From: Typha latifolia
Lineage: Eukaryota; Streptophyta; Magnoliopsida; Poales; Typhaceae
Length of the DNA: 64,000 bases
Direction: 5' to 3'
NCBI GenBank assembly: GCA_019914945.1
Contig: CM034099.1
Coordinates: forward strand, 4,774,001-4,838,000
The notes under the pieces were generated by a model, which had not been told where the DNA came from, did no database searches, and worked only from the letters and a program-made list of their open reading frames with translations. The stretch's first letter is position 1. Each line of letters starts with the position of its first letter. A program made the position numbers and the translations under genes. Of this stretch, positions 24,062 through 35,105 are shown in pieces.

Positions 24062-24094
24062 GGGAGGATTCGGATACCGTATCCGAATCTCCCC
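24062..24094. repeat. Near-perfect inverted repeat with 16-bp arms
   Basis: Arms 24062-24077 and 24079-24094 are complementary at 14 of 16 positions. The inner 11 bp (GATTCGGATAC / GTATCCGAATC) are perfect around a single central C. It lies about 470 bases beyond the stop codon of the carboxypeptidase gene. Confidence 0.85.
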
Positions 24095-24534
24095 AAAGGT
24101 AATGGAGAGATCGTCCCATCTTAAATGCCAGATTCCTCGTTGGTCCCTAATCAGACATCTCCATTGTATTCAAGAGAAGGCATGATGCCCATCCATGGTG
24201 GATAACACTATCAGAACCACTTCATGCCATGTGGATTCTATGTAAGCCTGAAGGTATGAAATTTTTCGCATGCAGTTGGAGGACTTGACGACACTTAATT
24301 GGAAAGCTTAAGCCGTTAAAGAGAATGAGAATTGTTATATACTGCACATTTATTACTTTAACAATCACCACATTGTAAATTGTAAGCAGTATAACTGAGA
24401 CATTCAAGCTCATCCAAGAAAAACAACAAGATGTTAATTTTTTAATAGCATTCTACTACATTCTTAGTAGATGAATGACTCAGTTGTCGAACATACACCG
24501 ATGTCGAATTGCCAGTTTGATTATCTCATATCGA

Positions 24535-27500
24535 TCATAACTCCGCATCCAAGACCCTTGATTTCGAATAAGATTCAGCAAGCATCCCATGAGTCCACCT
24601 TCTCAGCATTTCCAGTGAAGCCTTTGGTTGATCCATTGGGACCATGTGACCTGCATCATGAACCTGCAGCACAAAAGGAAGGGATTCAGAGATTCTACAC
24701 TTAAAATGCTCAGGCTTGCAGACATCCATCATTGCATGAATTTACTTGGCTTGTTACCGAGAGAGAGAGTGAGAGATAAAACTTTAAAAGTGATAGCATG
24801 ATATCTAGAATTGCCAGTCAATGAGCACATTACCTTGAGGAAACTGAGTGGACCATGGGATTTCAAAATCCCTGCTTTCGTGCCGTCTACTAAGAATGGC
24901 AATTCAGACGACGACACGAAATCTTGCTGACCAGACCATTCCATTGAGTGAACCCACCTAGAATTCCCTGCTCAAAGCATGCAACAACTAAGACAATTCA
25001 ATGGAGTAGCTTCTATCTGGAATTCTGATGCACAGGTGAAAAATGAGTAGCAAAGATGAGTATCTTGAACGTATGGTAACTACGAAAGAAAGGCGATACA
25101 TCAAATGTTTTTTTTTTTTTTTAGCAGAGTAAGAGTGGGTTATAGCAGATAAATTACACTGTGACATAGGATCTAAATGCACCCAGATGGAGTACAATTA
25201 TCATTTTCAATCACTATGATGTGTGCCAGTATCTTAATCATGATTGTCGCCTGATAAATTGTGGCACACATTGTTACATGCAGGTACATCAAACAGTAAA
25301 AGGGAAAACATATGGAAACCATTAATGAAAATAAATCTCAATCATAGAGCCCAATATAAACGTTTAATATAGTTAACAGGTCTTACCGAGCCAGTTGCAT
25401 ATGAGGTCGTATTCCCCAGCATATACAAGCAGATTGATTCCATCCTCAAGAAGAGCTGGAATACCCACTTCCAAGTTCCTCATCCAGTCTGTAAGCATCG
25501 CTTGGTATACTGTAGGGCTACATGAGACGAAATCTATGTCACCAACTCCAAGGGCTTCTCTGACAGACTTCTGGTTTAGGAACTTTTCCATGTTTGAAAA
25601 ATCATAGCAAAGTTTCCCTTCACACTGCTTTCTAATGTCATAGTACTGCAGACATGAAGATAAAGTTAGGGGCTTCATTATTTCAACTGCGACATTTAAC
25701 TATCTAAGATCACGACAATCACATATGTTTTCTTACATTTGTTGTTCCGACGATCTTCATTATTGAATTGAAGATCGAATTGCAAACCATGTACGATTCC
25801 AGGCAAGATGTTGTTCCGGATGTACCTGAAACATAACAAATAATCAACACTGATAAGTATGATGGACTTCCTAAAACCCAAGGCAAATGAGTGTGGCACA
25901 TGTAAACCACCACACAGTTTTAGGATTTTTCAGCAAATATAACAAACATAATTTAGCATAGATAGTGTAGTTCGAACAGGAAAGTAAAAGACACCACGAG
26001 AATAAGAAGTCTGGAAGCAGCAAATACCACAAAGTTTTATTGCAAGTTCACATGCTGGGTAGATCTTGTTGATCCTCTCGTAATCGGATTCTTGAATTAG
26101 TTTCATTTCCAATGCATAATCTGTGTATGCTTTATATTGGATCTCTGGATCAGTGAGACCATTACCAATGGCAAAGCCCTGCAAAGAACATTTTCGATAT
26201 GAAATAAATTCATCAAACTCCAAAGATGAGGTAATACAAGCTTTAATGCAGTGGAATAAAGATCATACCTTCAAATTTATGTGAATACCTTCATTAGCTT
26301 TGTTTCCCTGGTGGACCCTGCTTGCGAAAGCTGGAATGTAGTGCCCAGCATATGATTCTCCCGTAATATAAAAGTCATTTTTAGCATATTCTGGGTGTTT
26401 CGTGAAGAATTCCTGAGATCATAAATGGAGTCACAAGTCAAAAACTCTCGAAAGGCTTTGTCTTGAACTAACTGGTGTGTGAGAAGAAAACAACAAGATG
26501 ATAGAGATTTCTCAGCATATGTGCCATGAGAAGATTATTTTGCAATTAGTGACCAAGAGAAAGAAATATAAGATCATCACCATAAAAGTATTACGAAATA
26601 AATACTCTACCTATATGTTTGAAATCAAGAATCTAAAAAATTATCGTGCCATCATTTCAGTTCAACATAGACACGAACTAACTTATGTAGCATATAAAAT
26701 GCATTCATGTTCCAAAATCGAGGCTTCAGACTTCATTCAAGACGAACGAGTAACAGAAGATGATGCTCTCAACATAACAGAGATCTAAACTAACATGGTC
26801 ATGGAGACAAAGTGAGCAAGCTCCCATGCAAGGAATAAATTTTCAATTTACTGTATTGCTAAAGTTGCAAATTTAATTTCACAAACAATTGAATGTGCAA
26901 AATCATACAAGGCGTCAAAATAGAGAGGAGCACCTGTAGAAAATCATATAGGTCATCGCTAACACCCTTTTCGTCATGGCGAGTGTCACGCTTATCAGAG
27001 CTGTAGCTAAAACCAGTTCCAGTTGGTTGGTCAACATATATAAGGTTGGAAATCTGCAGGATAGTGGAAGAGAATGAAAAAGAAATATAATGCAGCAAAG
27101 AAAGCTCTGTTTGATAACAGATGTGAAGCAGTTTAATTAAAGAGAAACAATTGGCAAATGCTGTTTACATCCATAAACAACCAAGCTCTGGTGCATGAAA
27201 ATTTAGGACTAGGTAGCATTACACTAATCAAGATTTAGATTTCAAGACGAGGAACATTCGTATAAGGAACGAAGAGTTGCAGTCACTAGTAAAGACCAGT
27301 AATATAAAATGCAGCTCTGCAGACCCAAGAATAAAGAGGCAAATTAGTGAGAGTACCCATATCAAGCGACGGACAAAAACAATACCTTATCCCAACCAAA
27401 TTCATTCCACACAAGCGACATGTTGTTGGCTATAGTGAAGGGTCCATTCTCATAGAACACAGCCAACTCACTGCTACAACCAGGCCCTCCCGTCAACCAG

Positions 27501-28016
27501 ATCACCACGGGGTCCTCCTTTCTTTGCCTCGATTCAAAGAAGAAGTAGAACATCCTATAGAAAGACATACAACAAACACCTCAAGGGTCAAATAGAAAAA
27601 CAAGCAGACCTCATCAAGATCGAAACTTTACATCGAAATCGACATCAATATCAAGAACCCACATTGCAAACCTAAGAAGAGATATTTGGATCAACTCACT
27701 TGGCGTCGTGCGTGTGGGGAAGATGGTAGTACCCCGCGTGGTGACTGAGCTCATCGGCAGCGGGCTTTCTGGAGAGGCCGGGAAGAGCAAATCGCCTCTC
27801 CACGAGCCTCCCTTTCGCGACACTGCCGTCTCCGGCGCCGAAGCTGGCGTCCTTGGGGTGAAGATTTAGCGCGCGGATCAGCTCTTTCGCGTGGACCGAA
27901 GGGAAACTCGCGTCATCTGGAAGGCGGATGTCTTCTGGAATCAATGCGGCGGAGGAGACCGTGGAGGAGATCAAAAGACCAAAGAAGGCGAAGAAGACGA
28001 AGTGGAAGCTACCCAT
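24535..28016 (-). CDS. SCPL: Serine carboxypeptidase, class III (SCPL48/49, CP-MIII type)
   Basis: Nine exons from high to low: 28016-27700, 27554-27386, 27053-26934, 26412-26269, 26178-26028, 25825-25737, 25645-25387, 24967-24834, 24663-24535. They total 503 residues. A hydrophobic signal peptide ([23 protein letters not shown]) starts the protein, followed by a propeptide to about residue 80. The peptidase S10 fold shows [20 protein letters not shown] (oxyanion/substrate loop), [18 protein letters not shown] with catalytic Ser222, [15 protein letters not shown] with Asp410, and [12 protein letters not shown] with His467. All catalytic residues are present. The family removes C-terminal residues from peptides in the secretory pathway, vacuole or apoplast. 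[18 protein letters not shown] points to the class III subgroup (barley CP-MIII, Arabidopsis SCPL47-49) rather than to the acyltransferase clade. A TATAAAT box sits about 70 bases upstream of the ATG and a (CT)n leader directly precedes it. Confidence 0.95.
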
Positions 28017-28020
28017 GTTG

Positions 28021-28043
28021 AGAGAGAGAGAGAGAGAGAGAGA
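28021..28043. repeat. (GA)n/(CT)n microsatellite abutting the carboxypeptidase start codon
   Basis: About 23 bases of alternating GA on the + strand read as CT on the coding strand. They end four bases before the ATG at 28016, so they form the last part of the 5' UTR. Confidence 0.95.
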
Positions 28044-28085
28044 CGCAACTCGCAAGTGCAGAGAAGAGCTCGCGAGTAGTGAGTG

Positions 28086-28092
28086 ATTTATA
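28086..28092 (-). promoter_or_regulatory. Probable TATA box of the carboxypeptidase gene
   Basis: On the minus strand the sequence reads CTATAAATC, about 70 bases upstream of the ATG. A short CT-rich leader follows. Motif and spacing fit a plant core promoter. Confidence 0.6.
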
Positions 28093-29474
28093 GAAAAAGA
28101 GGAGGGAAAGCGTATAGCGGTATACGTGAACAAAGAGATAGATAAAAAAAAAAAAAAAAATCTTTTTCTGCAAATTGTTGATGTAGATATGATACCGTAT
28201 TCCTGGCTTTAAGTTTCGGGCTTCCGGGGACGTTACTTGCACGAAGCGGCACATGACCTGGGGAAGTTATTGGAATGGTTGGTCCCTTAGGATGGCGTGG
28301 ATAAAACTTGCACGGCCCAATTCGCGTGGGCTACTTGCTTCTCGGAGGAGTTTTATTACGTCCACCAAATAATGCTTTAATAGCCGTGCTTACTTGCACT
28401 CAAAAGTAACACTAATTGAGAGAGAGAGATATGCATAGTTGCTTAAAGTAATGAAGAAATGCCACGTCATACTGCGTACGTTTCAACTCGGGTGGGTCCA
28501 GACCAAGTCCGGCCCATCTTTTTTTTTTTTTTGGTCTTAATGTTCGATAGGCCTATCCAATGGTCAAAGCCCATATATGCTCCTGAGATTTATACTCCAG
28601 TCAATTTAGACCTAAACTATCTCATCCAAGTAAATGGTACTAGAAGACATGAAATAAGTCTAAGAATTAAATGAATGAAATAAAGATTATAGTTATGAAT
28701 TTTGGCTGTAACCAAAAGAGACGATTAGTTGTAGGAGCTTGCAATGTACAAGATGTGAATCACAGCTAGCTAAACTTTGTATAGATCCTCAGCACTGACA
28801 ACTATTTTCCAGCATTTGTGGGTGTCACCACTTGTGTGGACAAGCAATATTTGGTTAGATTAGGCTAGTAATTAGCGCCACCTGTCTAATCCAACACCTC
28901 GACATTAAATTGGTAACCGGTAATTAGAGGAAAACACTAGTCGATCTTTTTTATGTGTTTATATGTGAAGTATTTAATATATTTATTTTTTACAACCTCA
29001 CTGGTCCGTGTCACCCTTGGGCTAGTCTAGCCACATGTGCCCGCCCAATCCACGTGGCTCTTTTCCTTCTTGAAACGGCCGCCTTTCGCACCGCCGCAAC
29101 ACGGAGTCGCGCTATTCGTCCGTTGAAATCTCGACACGAAGCCGAACAGCGCACAGCGATTTGAAGGTCAGAGCAGCTGATCGGCGCCAGGTGGGCCATA
29201 CGTACCCTTATTGCCGTCCCCGGACGGTTAGAAGCGCCTACGAAGGGACGAAAGGAACCCCATGGCCCACGTAGCGTGATCCCAACGGTCTGGATCGCAT
29301 CACGCCCACTCCATCGAATCTTGTCCATTCGTTCGTTTTCACTGTCCTTTTTTTATAATGTCGTTGAGTTGGAAGCTCGCAGCTCCCCCACGCTTTCCCT
29401 ATTCCGACTTCTCCCCTTTTTGCCTTCGGAGTCGTCGGACATTGGGTTTGAACTCATCGGAAGCCGTCGGATTG

Positions 29475-30236
29475 ATGGTGATGAGAACGGTGGCGGCCTC
29501 GCTGGTGCCGCCGTGGCTGGAGCCGCTGTTGACCACACAATTCTTCTCGCTCTGCCCCGACCACGCCGACGCCGCCCGCGGCGAATGCAACCTCTTCTGC
29601 CTCGATTGCTCCTCCTCCTCCTGGTCCTCCACCGCCGCCTTCTGCTTCTATTGTCGCTCGGAGCGACACTCCGACCACCGCGTGATCCAGGTAATTTACC
29701 GTGTATCTAATTCTAAGAATTGTATATTGTATATTAAACCTATGCTAAATCTAATCCTAATTGCGTTCGTTAGATAAGGAGGTCGTCGTACCATGACGTG
29801 GTGCGGGTTGCGGAGGTGGAGGCGGCGCTCGACATCAGCGGCGTGCAGACTTACGTCATCAACAGCGCCCGCGTCGTCTTCCTCAACGAGCGCCCGCAGC
29901 CGCGCGGCGGCGGCGCCTCCTCCGGGAAGGCGTCGTCGTCGGCGCACACGTGCGAGATCTGCGCGAGGTCCCTCCTCGACCCCTTCCGGTTCTGCTCCCT
30001 CGGATGCAAGGTAACGCTGAAAGAGGTTTTCGCGCCAGGATTCGTGCTCAAATGATTGACCTCTCAATCTCTTTCCTCCGCAGCTGGTCGGGATAAAGAG
30101 AAACGGCGACGCGAGCTTCGTGGAGGGCGGCGAGGCGGGCGGGAGCGGGGAGGGTAAGAATACCAGGGGGAGAGGAGTAGGAGAGGGGTCGAGGCGGCGA
30201 AAGGGAATCCCTCACCGCGCCCCCTTCGCTTCTTGA
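29475..30236 (+). CDS. PLATZ-type zinc-binding transcription factor
   Basis: Three exons: 29475-29690, 29774-30010, 30084-30236, giving 201 residues. The PLATZ domain is clear. [20 protein letters not shown] begins it, then [11 protein letters not shown], the [20 protein letters not shown] segment spanning intron 1, [31 protein letters not shown], and a second Cys cluster [20 protein letters not shown] spanning to intron 2. PLATZ proteins are plant nuclear factors that bind A/T-rich DNA or RNA polymerase III parts and affect seed filling and growth. Intron positions match the family. The start at 29475 (MVMRTV) fits usual PLATZ N-termini; ATG 29358 in the same frame would add 39 residues lacking any family pattern. 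The tail after the domain is short, Gly/Arg-rich and stops at TGA 30234-30236. Confidence 0.92.
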
Positions 30237-32317
30237 GACTCACAGTAACGTACACAAAAACTTCCCAAAGATACACCAAAATAGATATTTAAGATATATA
30301 TATATATATAATTTTTCTTATTTTTTTTTTCTTCTTTTTTAAAAAATTTCATTTAACATTGGTGATGGATGATATCTACAGTGGAAATAACATTCTATTC
30401 CATGTTATTGTTCTGAACGTGTAGTCATTGCTTCCTTCAGTTATACGAAGAATAGGGGTAAGAGGAATAAGATACGGGATGTCAATGTAGGGCTGAGATG
30501 TCAATCAAATGGTGGGGGGGAATGAATATAAAGGGGTAGCCCCACCATTGGCATTTGGCACAACCCATCACATGGATCGATCGATCATAGTGATTAATTC
30601 CGTTAGCCGAGGAAGGTTCTCGATCCACAGTCTTGGGTGTAGGGATAGAGCACTATAGCAGTCAGACGTGATGGTCAACTTCAAAGTCGTACCTCATGTG
30701 GAAGAAGATTTGTGCACTTGCCAGTGTAGAAGATCCCGAGAGAGAGAGAGTCTGTGTGAGGAGAAGATTCACATACACTGTGAAGTGCCAGCTTTTGGCA
30801 CCTCCGCTCTCCTCACTGGCTGGGTTCATGAACTGGCTTTGAGTGAGACCTAATAAAGAGCTCTATATGATTCGAGGACCACCCTATAACGGAAAGGGAA
30901 AGGACACCTAAAAGTTTGTTGTGATTAGAGGGTCAACCCGCCTCGAGCTTGGCTCGTGTATTGGCTCGAGCCGAGCTGAGCATGAACCTAAATTTTCTTA
31001 ATTTTGAATCGAATTAAGCTCAGTCCAGCCGTGTACACTGTTATATTGTATCCTTTTTCTAAATGAATTATATGTATCATATAATTTGCTGATTAGTTGT
31101 GTCACTCTTTTGTCATCGATTCTAATGTAATTAGGACTAAGAAAGATTTAATCGAAGTAAAGTAGCGACCCTGTGGTTGAGGCATAACTTTAAACTAGTT
31201 TAACACCAAATATTATTTTAAGGTAAAATGGATTTAGAGCAATCTATTTAAACCCATTCACCTCTTCTCTCCTCATCTATTTAATTTTTTTATATTTGCT
31301 GATAAAATTTAATTACTATTTTGCTCCTGAAAACACATAACTTTAATCAAATTTTATTTTAATTCTTCTCTCTTTTGTCCTCGTAAGTCTTAATGAAATA
31401 TCTTCTAAACCACTTTTTATCTAGCTTAAAGTCTTTTGTTTTTAATATCAAGTCAAAACTAACGACAACAGCACTACCATTTTGCCATTGAAAATGTATT
31501 ACTTTAATTAATTATCATTTCAATAATTTTCTCCCTACTCACAAGATTTTTAATAAAATATATCCTAAACTCACTTTTTATTAGAGTTTAAGGGTCATTT
31601 TTTTATATCAAATCAAAAATAACGATAACACGCTAACCTAATTTATAATTAATTTTTCTGGTCAAAATAGGCGTTAATATTGAGTAATCATATTTCTAAA
31701 AAAATGGATATTAAATGTTAAATTCATATTAAAAGTGTAAAATAGTACTTTTTAGATGTCAAAATGAGTCTTAATATTGGATAACCATATCTCAAGAAAA
31801 AAAAGTAGTAAATGTCAGAACAAGGTTTAAATGGTTAAATATTGAGTAATCATGTTTTAGGAGAAATGAATATTAGAGGTCAACTAAGTTAAAAAATTAA
31901 ATACTAATTTTAGATGTCTAAACAGTATTAACATTGGGTATTAGGATTAAGAAAGAAAAATCGAGTACAAGATGTAAAAATCAAATCAGTGGACATCTTT
32001 CTCATAAAACTCTAACAAAACTGAAGAATATTATGTAGGTATATTTCATCCATCCACTAAACAGCGTCCAGATTAATTGACATATTTTCTCGTCAATTTT
32101 CAAAGCAATTTGTATTTTAAAGATCATTTTAATTTATAATTTATATTACATCATATATAATTATGACAAATATTAAATTAATTTACAATCAAACATCATA
32201 TTTTTTTTAAACTTATTTAAATTTAACAAACAAGAGTACAAGAGTAGCTAACTAAATTTAGGAGCTACACGAATTTGAAACACCACCAAGACAAATAACA
32301 TTCCAAATACAATCAAA
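30237..32317. other. Intergenic region with duplicated GPAT 3' flank and AT-rich insertion
   Basis: Convergent 3' ends of PLATZ (+) and the decayed GPAT copy (-). The part 30570-31170 resembles 34375-35040, the 3' flank of the intact GPAT gene, so it belongs to the segmental duplication. The part about 31180-32280 is AT-rich, internally repetitive and has no counterpart there. No gene is seen. Confidence 0.6.
31180..32280. repeat. AT-rich, internally repeated insertion in the GPAT 3' flank
   Basis: Two diverged units of about 170 bases (near 31310-31480 and 31480-31640) share TTTGCY..TGAAAAYRYATWACTTTAATYAA, then CAAGTCAAAACTAACGACAACA-like ends. Next come about three units of roughly 100 bases around TTAATATTGAGTAATCATATTT. 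The block interrupts sequence that is continuous in the flank of the sister GPAT gene. Its class is unknown. Confidence 0.5.
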
Positions 32318-32365
32318 TCAAGCAATGTCTACTACAGTACTTCTCTCTTCGTTACTTGAGGATGC

Positions 32366-32485
32366 GATCATCTCCCGTTCGTGGTCGGCCGCTTCTACCG
32401 CCGGCCTCCCGCCATTGCGCTCAAGGATCACCTCCTGTACGTGGTTGGCCACTTCTACCGCCGGCCTCCCGCCTGGGCACGTCTC
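32366..32485. repeat. 60-bp in-frame tandem duplication in the GPAT pseudogene
   Basis: Units 32366-32425 and 32426-32485 share GATCAYCTCCYGTWCGTGGT and TTCTACCGCCGGCCTCCCGC at the same offsets. The period is exactly 60, so it encodes two similar 20-residue segments (GGRPAVEVANHVQEVI and GGRPAVEAADHEREMI). Confidence 0.92.
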
Positions 32486-33500
32486 CTCGTGCCTCAACGG
32501 CTCAAAGAAGGTGACGTCGTACCCCGGCCGCGGATTCATGTAGAAGAAGAAGGTGTCCATGAACTTCCACCCCCTCATGGTCGACGCGAAGAAGACGTCC
32601 TGCTTCGCGTCGACGGCGACCGGGACGACGCGTTCGCTGATCAGCAGTAACGGCTCGCAGCTCGTGGTGCCGTCGGGGCAGACGACGAGGTCTCCCTTCT
32701 GGAGGAGGGTAGCAATGCGGGCGGCGTCGTCGTCCTGGTTTCCGGTGAGGGAGACGAAGGGGATGGGGGAGAGGAGGGTGAGGCGGCTGACGCTGTTGAT
32801 GACGCAGGAAACCCGGCGTCCAAGGGCGATGGAGACGATGATGGGGTCGAGGGAGGTGCTGTGGTTGCGGATGCCGGTGAGGGCGTAGGTGTAGCGGACT
32901 AAGGAGGCGGGGAAAAGGAGATTGAAGAAGACGCGGAAGAGGGAGAGTAGGAAACCGAAGGGGATCCAGAGGAGGGTGAGAAGGGCGATGGGCGGGTCCA
33001 GGCGGCGGACAAGGCGACCGTCGTGGATGTCGGTGTGGAACGCCAGCTGCTCCGGTGGGACGCGTGGTGCCCTCGGGTTCGGAGGAACCATGTAGGCTTC
33101 CTATGATTGGCATTAATTAATTAGTTACTCACATTTACAATTGTAGGTTATAAGAGAGCCACCAACTTTATTTATAGTTCCTGCGAACAAACGAGCCCCT
33201 AGAATGTTGCTCTATTTTCATGAAATTAACAATACCTTGATTGCACCAAATACTAATCATTAGGACGGTCAATCTAGCTCATTGTTCATCAACAATTCAT
33301 ATTCAGCTCAAAAGTTTATTTGAGATCGACTCCTTTGTTTAATAAATAAGCCGAGCATTTGATTACTAATGATTAGGTATTCTAACCGTTAGTAGATGTT
33401 TAGTTCTAAAAGTCTGTAGCTAGTTAAGCTCTGACGCTAGATACGTTCACTTGCGTTTGTCTCGTTGACATCTCCATCAATAATGAACTAGCACTACCAT

Positions 33501-33528
33501 GAGAGAAAAAGAGAGAGAGAGAGAGAGA
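33501..33528. repeat. (GA)n tract in the GPAT pseudogene intron
   Basis: GA-rich simple repeat about 40 bases inside the intron from the donor. The corresponding place in the sister gene (around 37080-37100) is only mildly GA-rich. Confidence 0.9.
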
Positions 33529-34173
33529 TTAATAGAGTATAGAAGAGGGAAGAGACGAAACTACCCATACATTGCAGATCGCCATGAAATCGTGATCCGA
33601 TTCCCGATCTCCAAGCCCTAAATCTGGCACCTCTTCCCCAAAAGACCTCTCCAATGCTTCCTTCTTCTTAACCCCGACGAGTACCCCCGGTTCGGTCACC
33701 CTCCCGGTAAGCCTACCCGTCCCCTCGTGCACCTCCAGCTACGTCCCCGCCACCTCCGTGCCGGCGCCCAAATACCTGGTCACGAAATCCTCCACCATCA
33801 CAGTCGGGTTCGCTGTCACCACCAGCCGCCTGCCCTCGCACCCCGTGAACGCCCGCCACGACTCTTCCCTCACGTCGGCTGCGTAGAACCGCGAGAGGAC
33901 CCCGGCGGCGGCGAGCTCGAGGTCTCTGTGGCGCATCCCGGCGACGGAGGTGAAGATGAGGAGCTCTATGGCGGCGGGCTCGGAGACGAGGCGGTAGAGG
34001 AGGAGGATGACGGGTGAGAGGAATAGGAGGAGGAGGCCGCGGAGGAAGCCGCCGGCCTCGACGGCGAGGAGGAGGGTGCCGTCGAGGTCTGCGGCGGCAC
34101 CGCGGAGGACGCGGCCGGTGAGATCGAAGTCGGAGATCGGGCGGAAACGGACGGGTGCCGCGGTCGCCGCCAT

Positions 34174-35105
34174 CTCTCCTCTTTTGAAATGTTATGGGAG
34201 GAGGGAGTGCGATCTATATGCAGTGAGTAGCAAAGGGTAATTAGTCAACTACCCGCCCGCTAATTGAAATTACGTAAATAACCCCTTCTAAGGTATGAGC
34301 AGGAAGTAGCCCACATTCTTTTCTTTCTTTCTTTTTAAATTATAAAATATGCCCGTAGACTGCACGACCGATCGACCACATGGATCATGGGATTAATTTG
34401 ATTATCGAAGGAAGATTGTTTATAGTCCCGGTTGTCTGAATATCAAATGGGAATGGGTAGAAGGAGCTTCCACATTGGCACAATCCACAGCATTTCTTTT
34501 TGATAAAAATGCCCCTAGCCTGCACGACCTTGTCTGATAATCCGACGCAATAATCTAACTTTTAAATAAATTTATTAACAGACTAAATTAGAGTGTTCGA
34601 ATTTAATTTACTACCCCTTTTAAGGTTATTTAATAATTAGGATAATCGGGTGAGACTTTAACTTTACTAGCCTTGCTCTGCTGCTGATGCTCCAAGATCT
34701 TCGTTACCTTGATTTATTTATTTTATTGGATCGTATTATTAGAGTAAATATACAGGAAAAACTTTAATGTGTTATCATGTTATATATAGTAAATTGGTTA
34801 GCTGAGTTGTGATTAAAGATAATGTTTATGTTAGCACTATTCTAATCCAACCCAAACCCAGTCTTGAAGGAGACACCCTTAACTGCCAAAGTGTCAATCT
34901 TTTGGCTGCCTGCTGCTTTGTGGCCCCTCTGCACTTGGTTTATGAACTGGCGTGGATGAGAACTAAAAATTCCCGAGTACAGAGCTTATATAATTAATTG
35001 TATCCTTTGCTGAAGATTTAATCATAGTAAAATAGCAGACAAATTACGAGTCGTAGAAAGAAAATAAGTTACAATCAAAACAATTAATAATTACCACTAC
35101 ACTTT
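34174..35105. other. Spacer between the GPAT copies
   Basis: Upstream flank of the decayed copy on the left and 3' flank of the intact gene on the right. The segment 34375-35040 resembles 30570-31170. Shared landmarks include CACATGGATC, CATTGGCACAA/CATTTGGCACAA, TTCATGAACTGGC/TTTATGAACTGGC, AGAGCTTATAT/AGAGCTCTATAT and GATTTAATC. No gene is seen. Confidence 0.65.

Larger units (their letters stand above)
21091..24534. other. 3.4-kb intergenic region upstream of WAT1
   Basis: The left part is the WAT1 promoter and leader, with a GA tract at 21222-21240 and TATTTAG on the minus strand near 21184-21190. The right end is the 3' flank of the carboxypeptidase gene. Between them I see no gene. There is a degenerate AT-rich tandem array (about 23326-23640) and a strong palindrome (24062-24094). 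Short open frames such as 22713-22901 (-) and 23777-24046 (-) have no family resemblance. Confidence 0.5.
28017..29474. other. Divergent promoter region of carboxypeptidase (-) and PLATZ (+)
   Basis: 1.46 kb between two divergently transcribed genes. It contains the carboxypeptidase TATA box and CT leader on the left. From about 29000 a GC-richer stretch leads into the PLATZ start. The PLATZ frame is open back to an ATG at 29358, so a longer N-terminus cannot be excluded. No other gene is seen. Confidence 0.55.
32318..34173 (-). pseudogene. Decaying tandem copy of GPAT4/8-type acyltransferase
   Basis: Exon 1 34173-33571 and exon 2 33100-32318 align along their length with the intact neighbour at 35106-37749. 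Lesions: an in-frame loss of 11 codons after DLDGTLL removes the VSRSSFPYFFL stretch; a TAG at 33741-33739 replaces a Glu codon, so the frame stops after 144 residues; the last exon base before the donor is T instead of G (AAT|GT). In exon 2, about 22 residues before motif I are deleted, NHRTALDP has become NHSTSLDP, PEGTTCREP has become PDGTTSCEP, about nine residues after it are missing, and the C-terminus is replaced by a 20-residue internal duplication. Exon 2 itself stays open. Loss of the acyltransferase motifs and the stop make activity very unlikely. A transcript could still exist. Confidence 0.88.

Noticed and set aside
32502..33113. 203-residue frame in another phase of the GPAT pseudogene
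   Set aside because: Pro/His/Arg-rich product typical of out-of-frame GC-rich DNA; the GPAT frame next to it explains the region.
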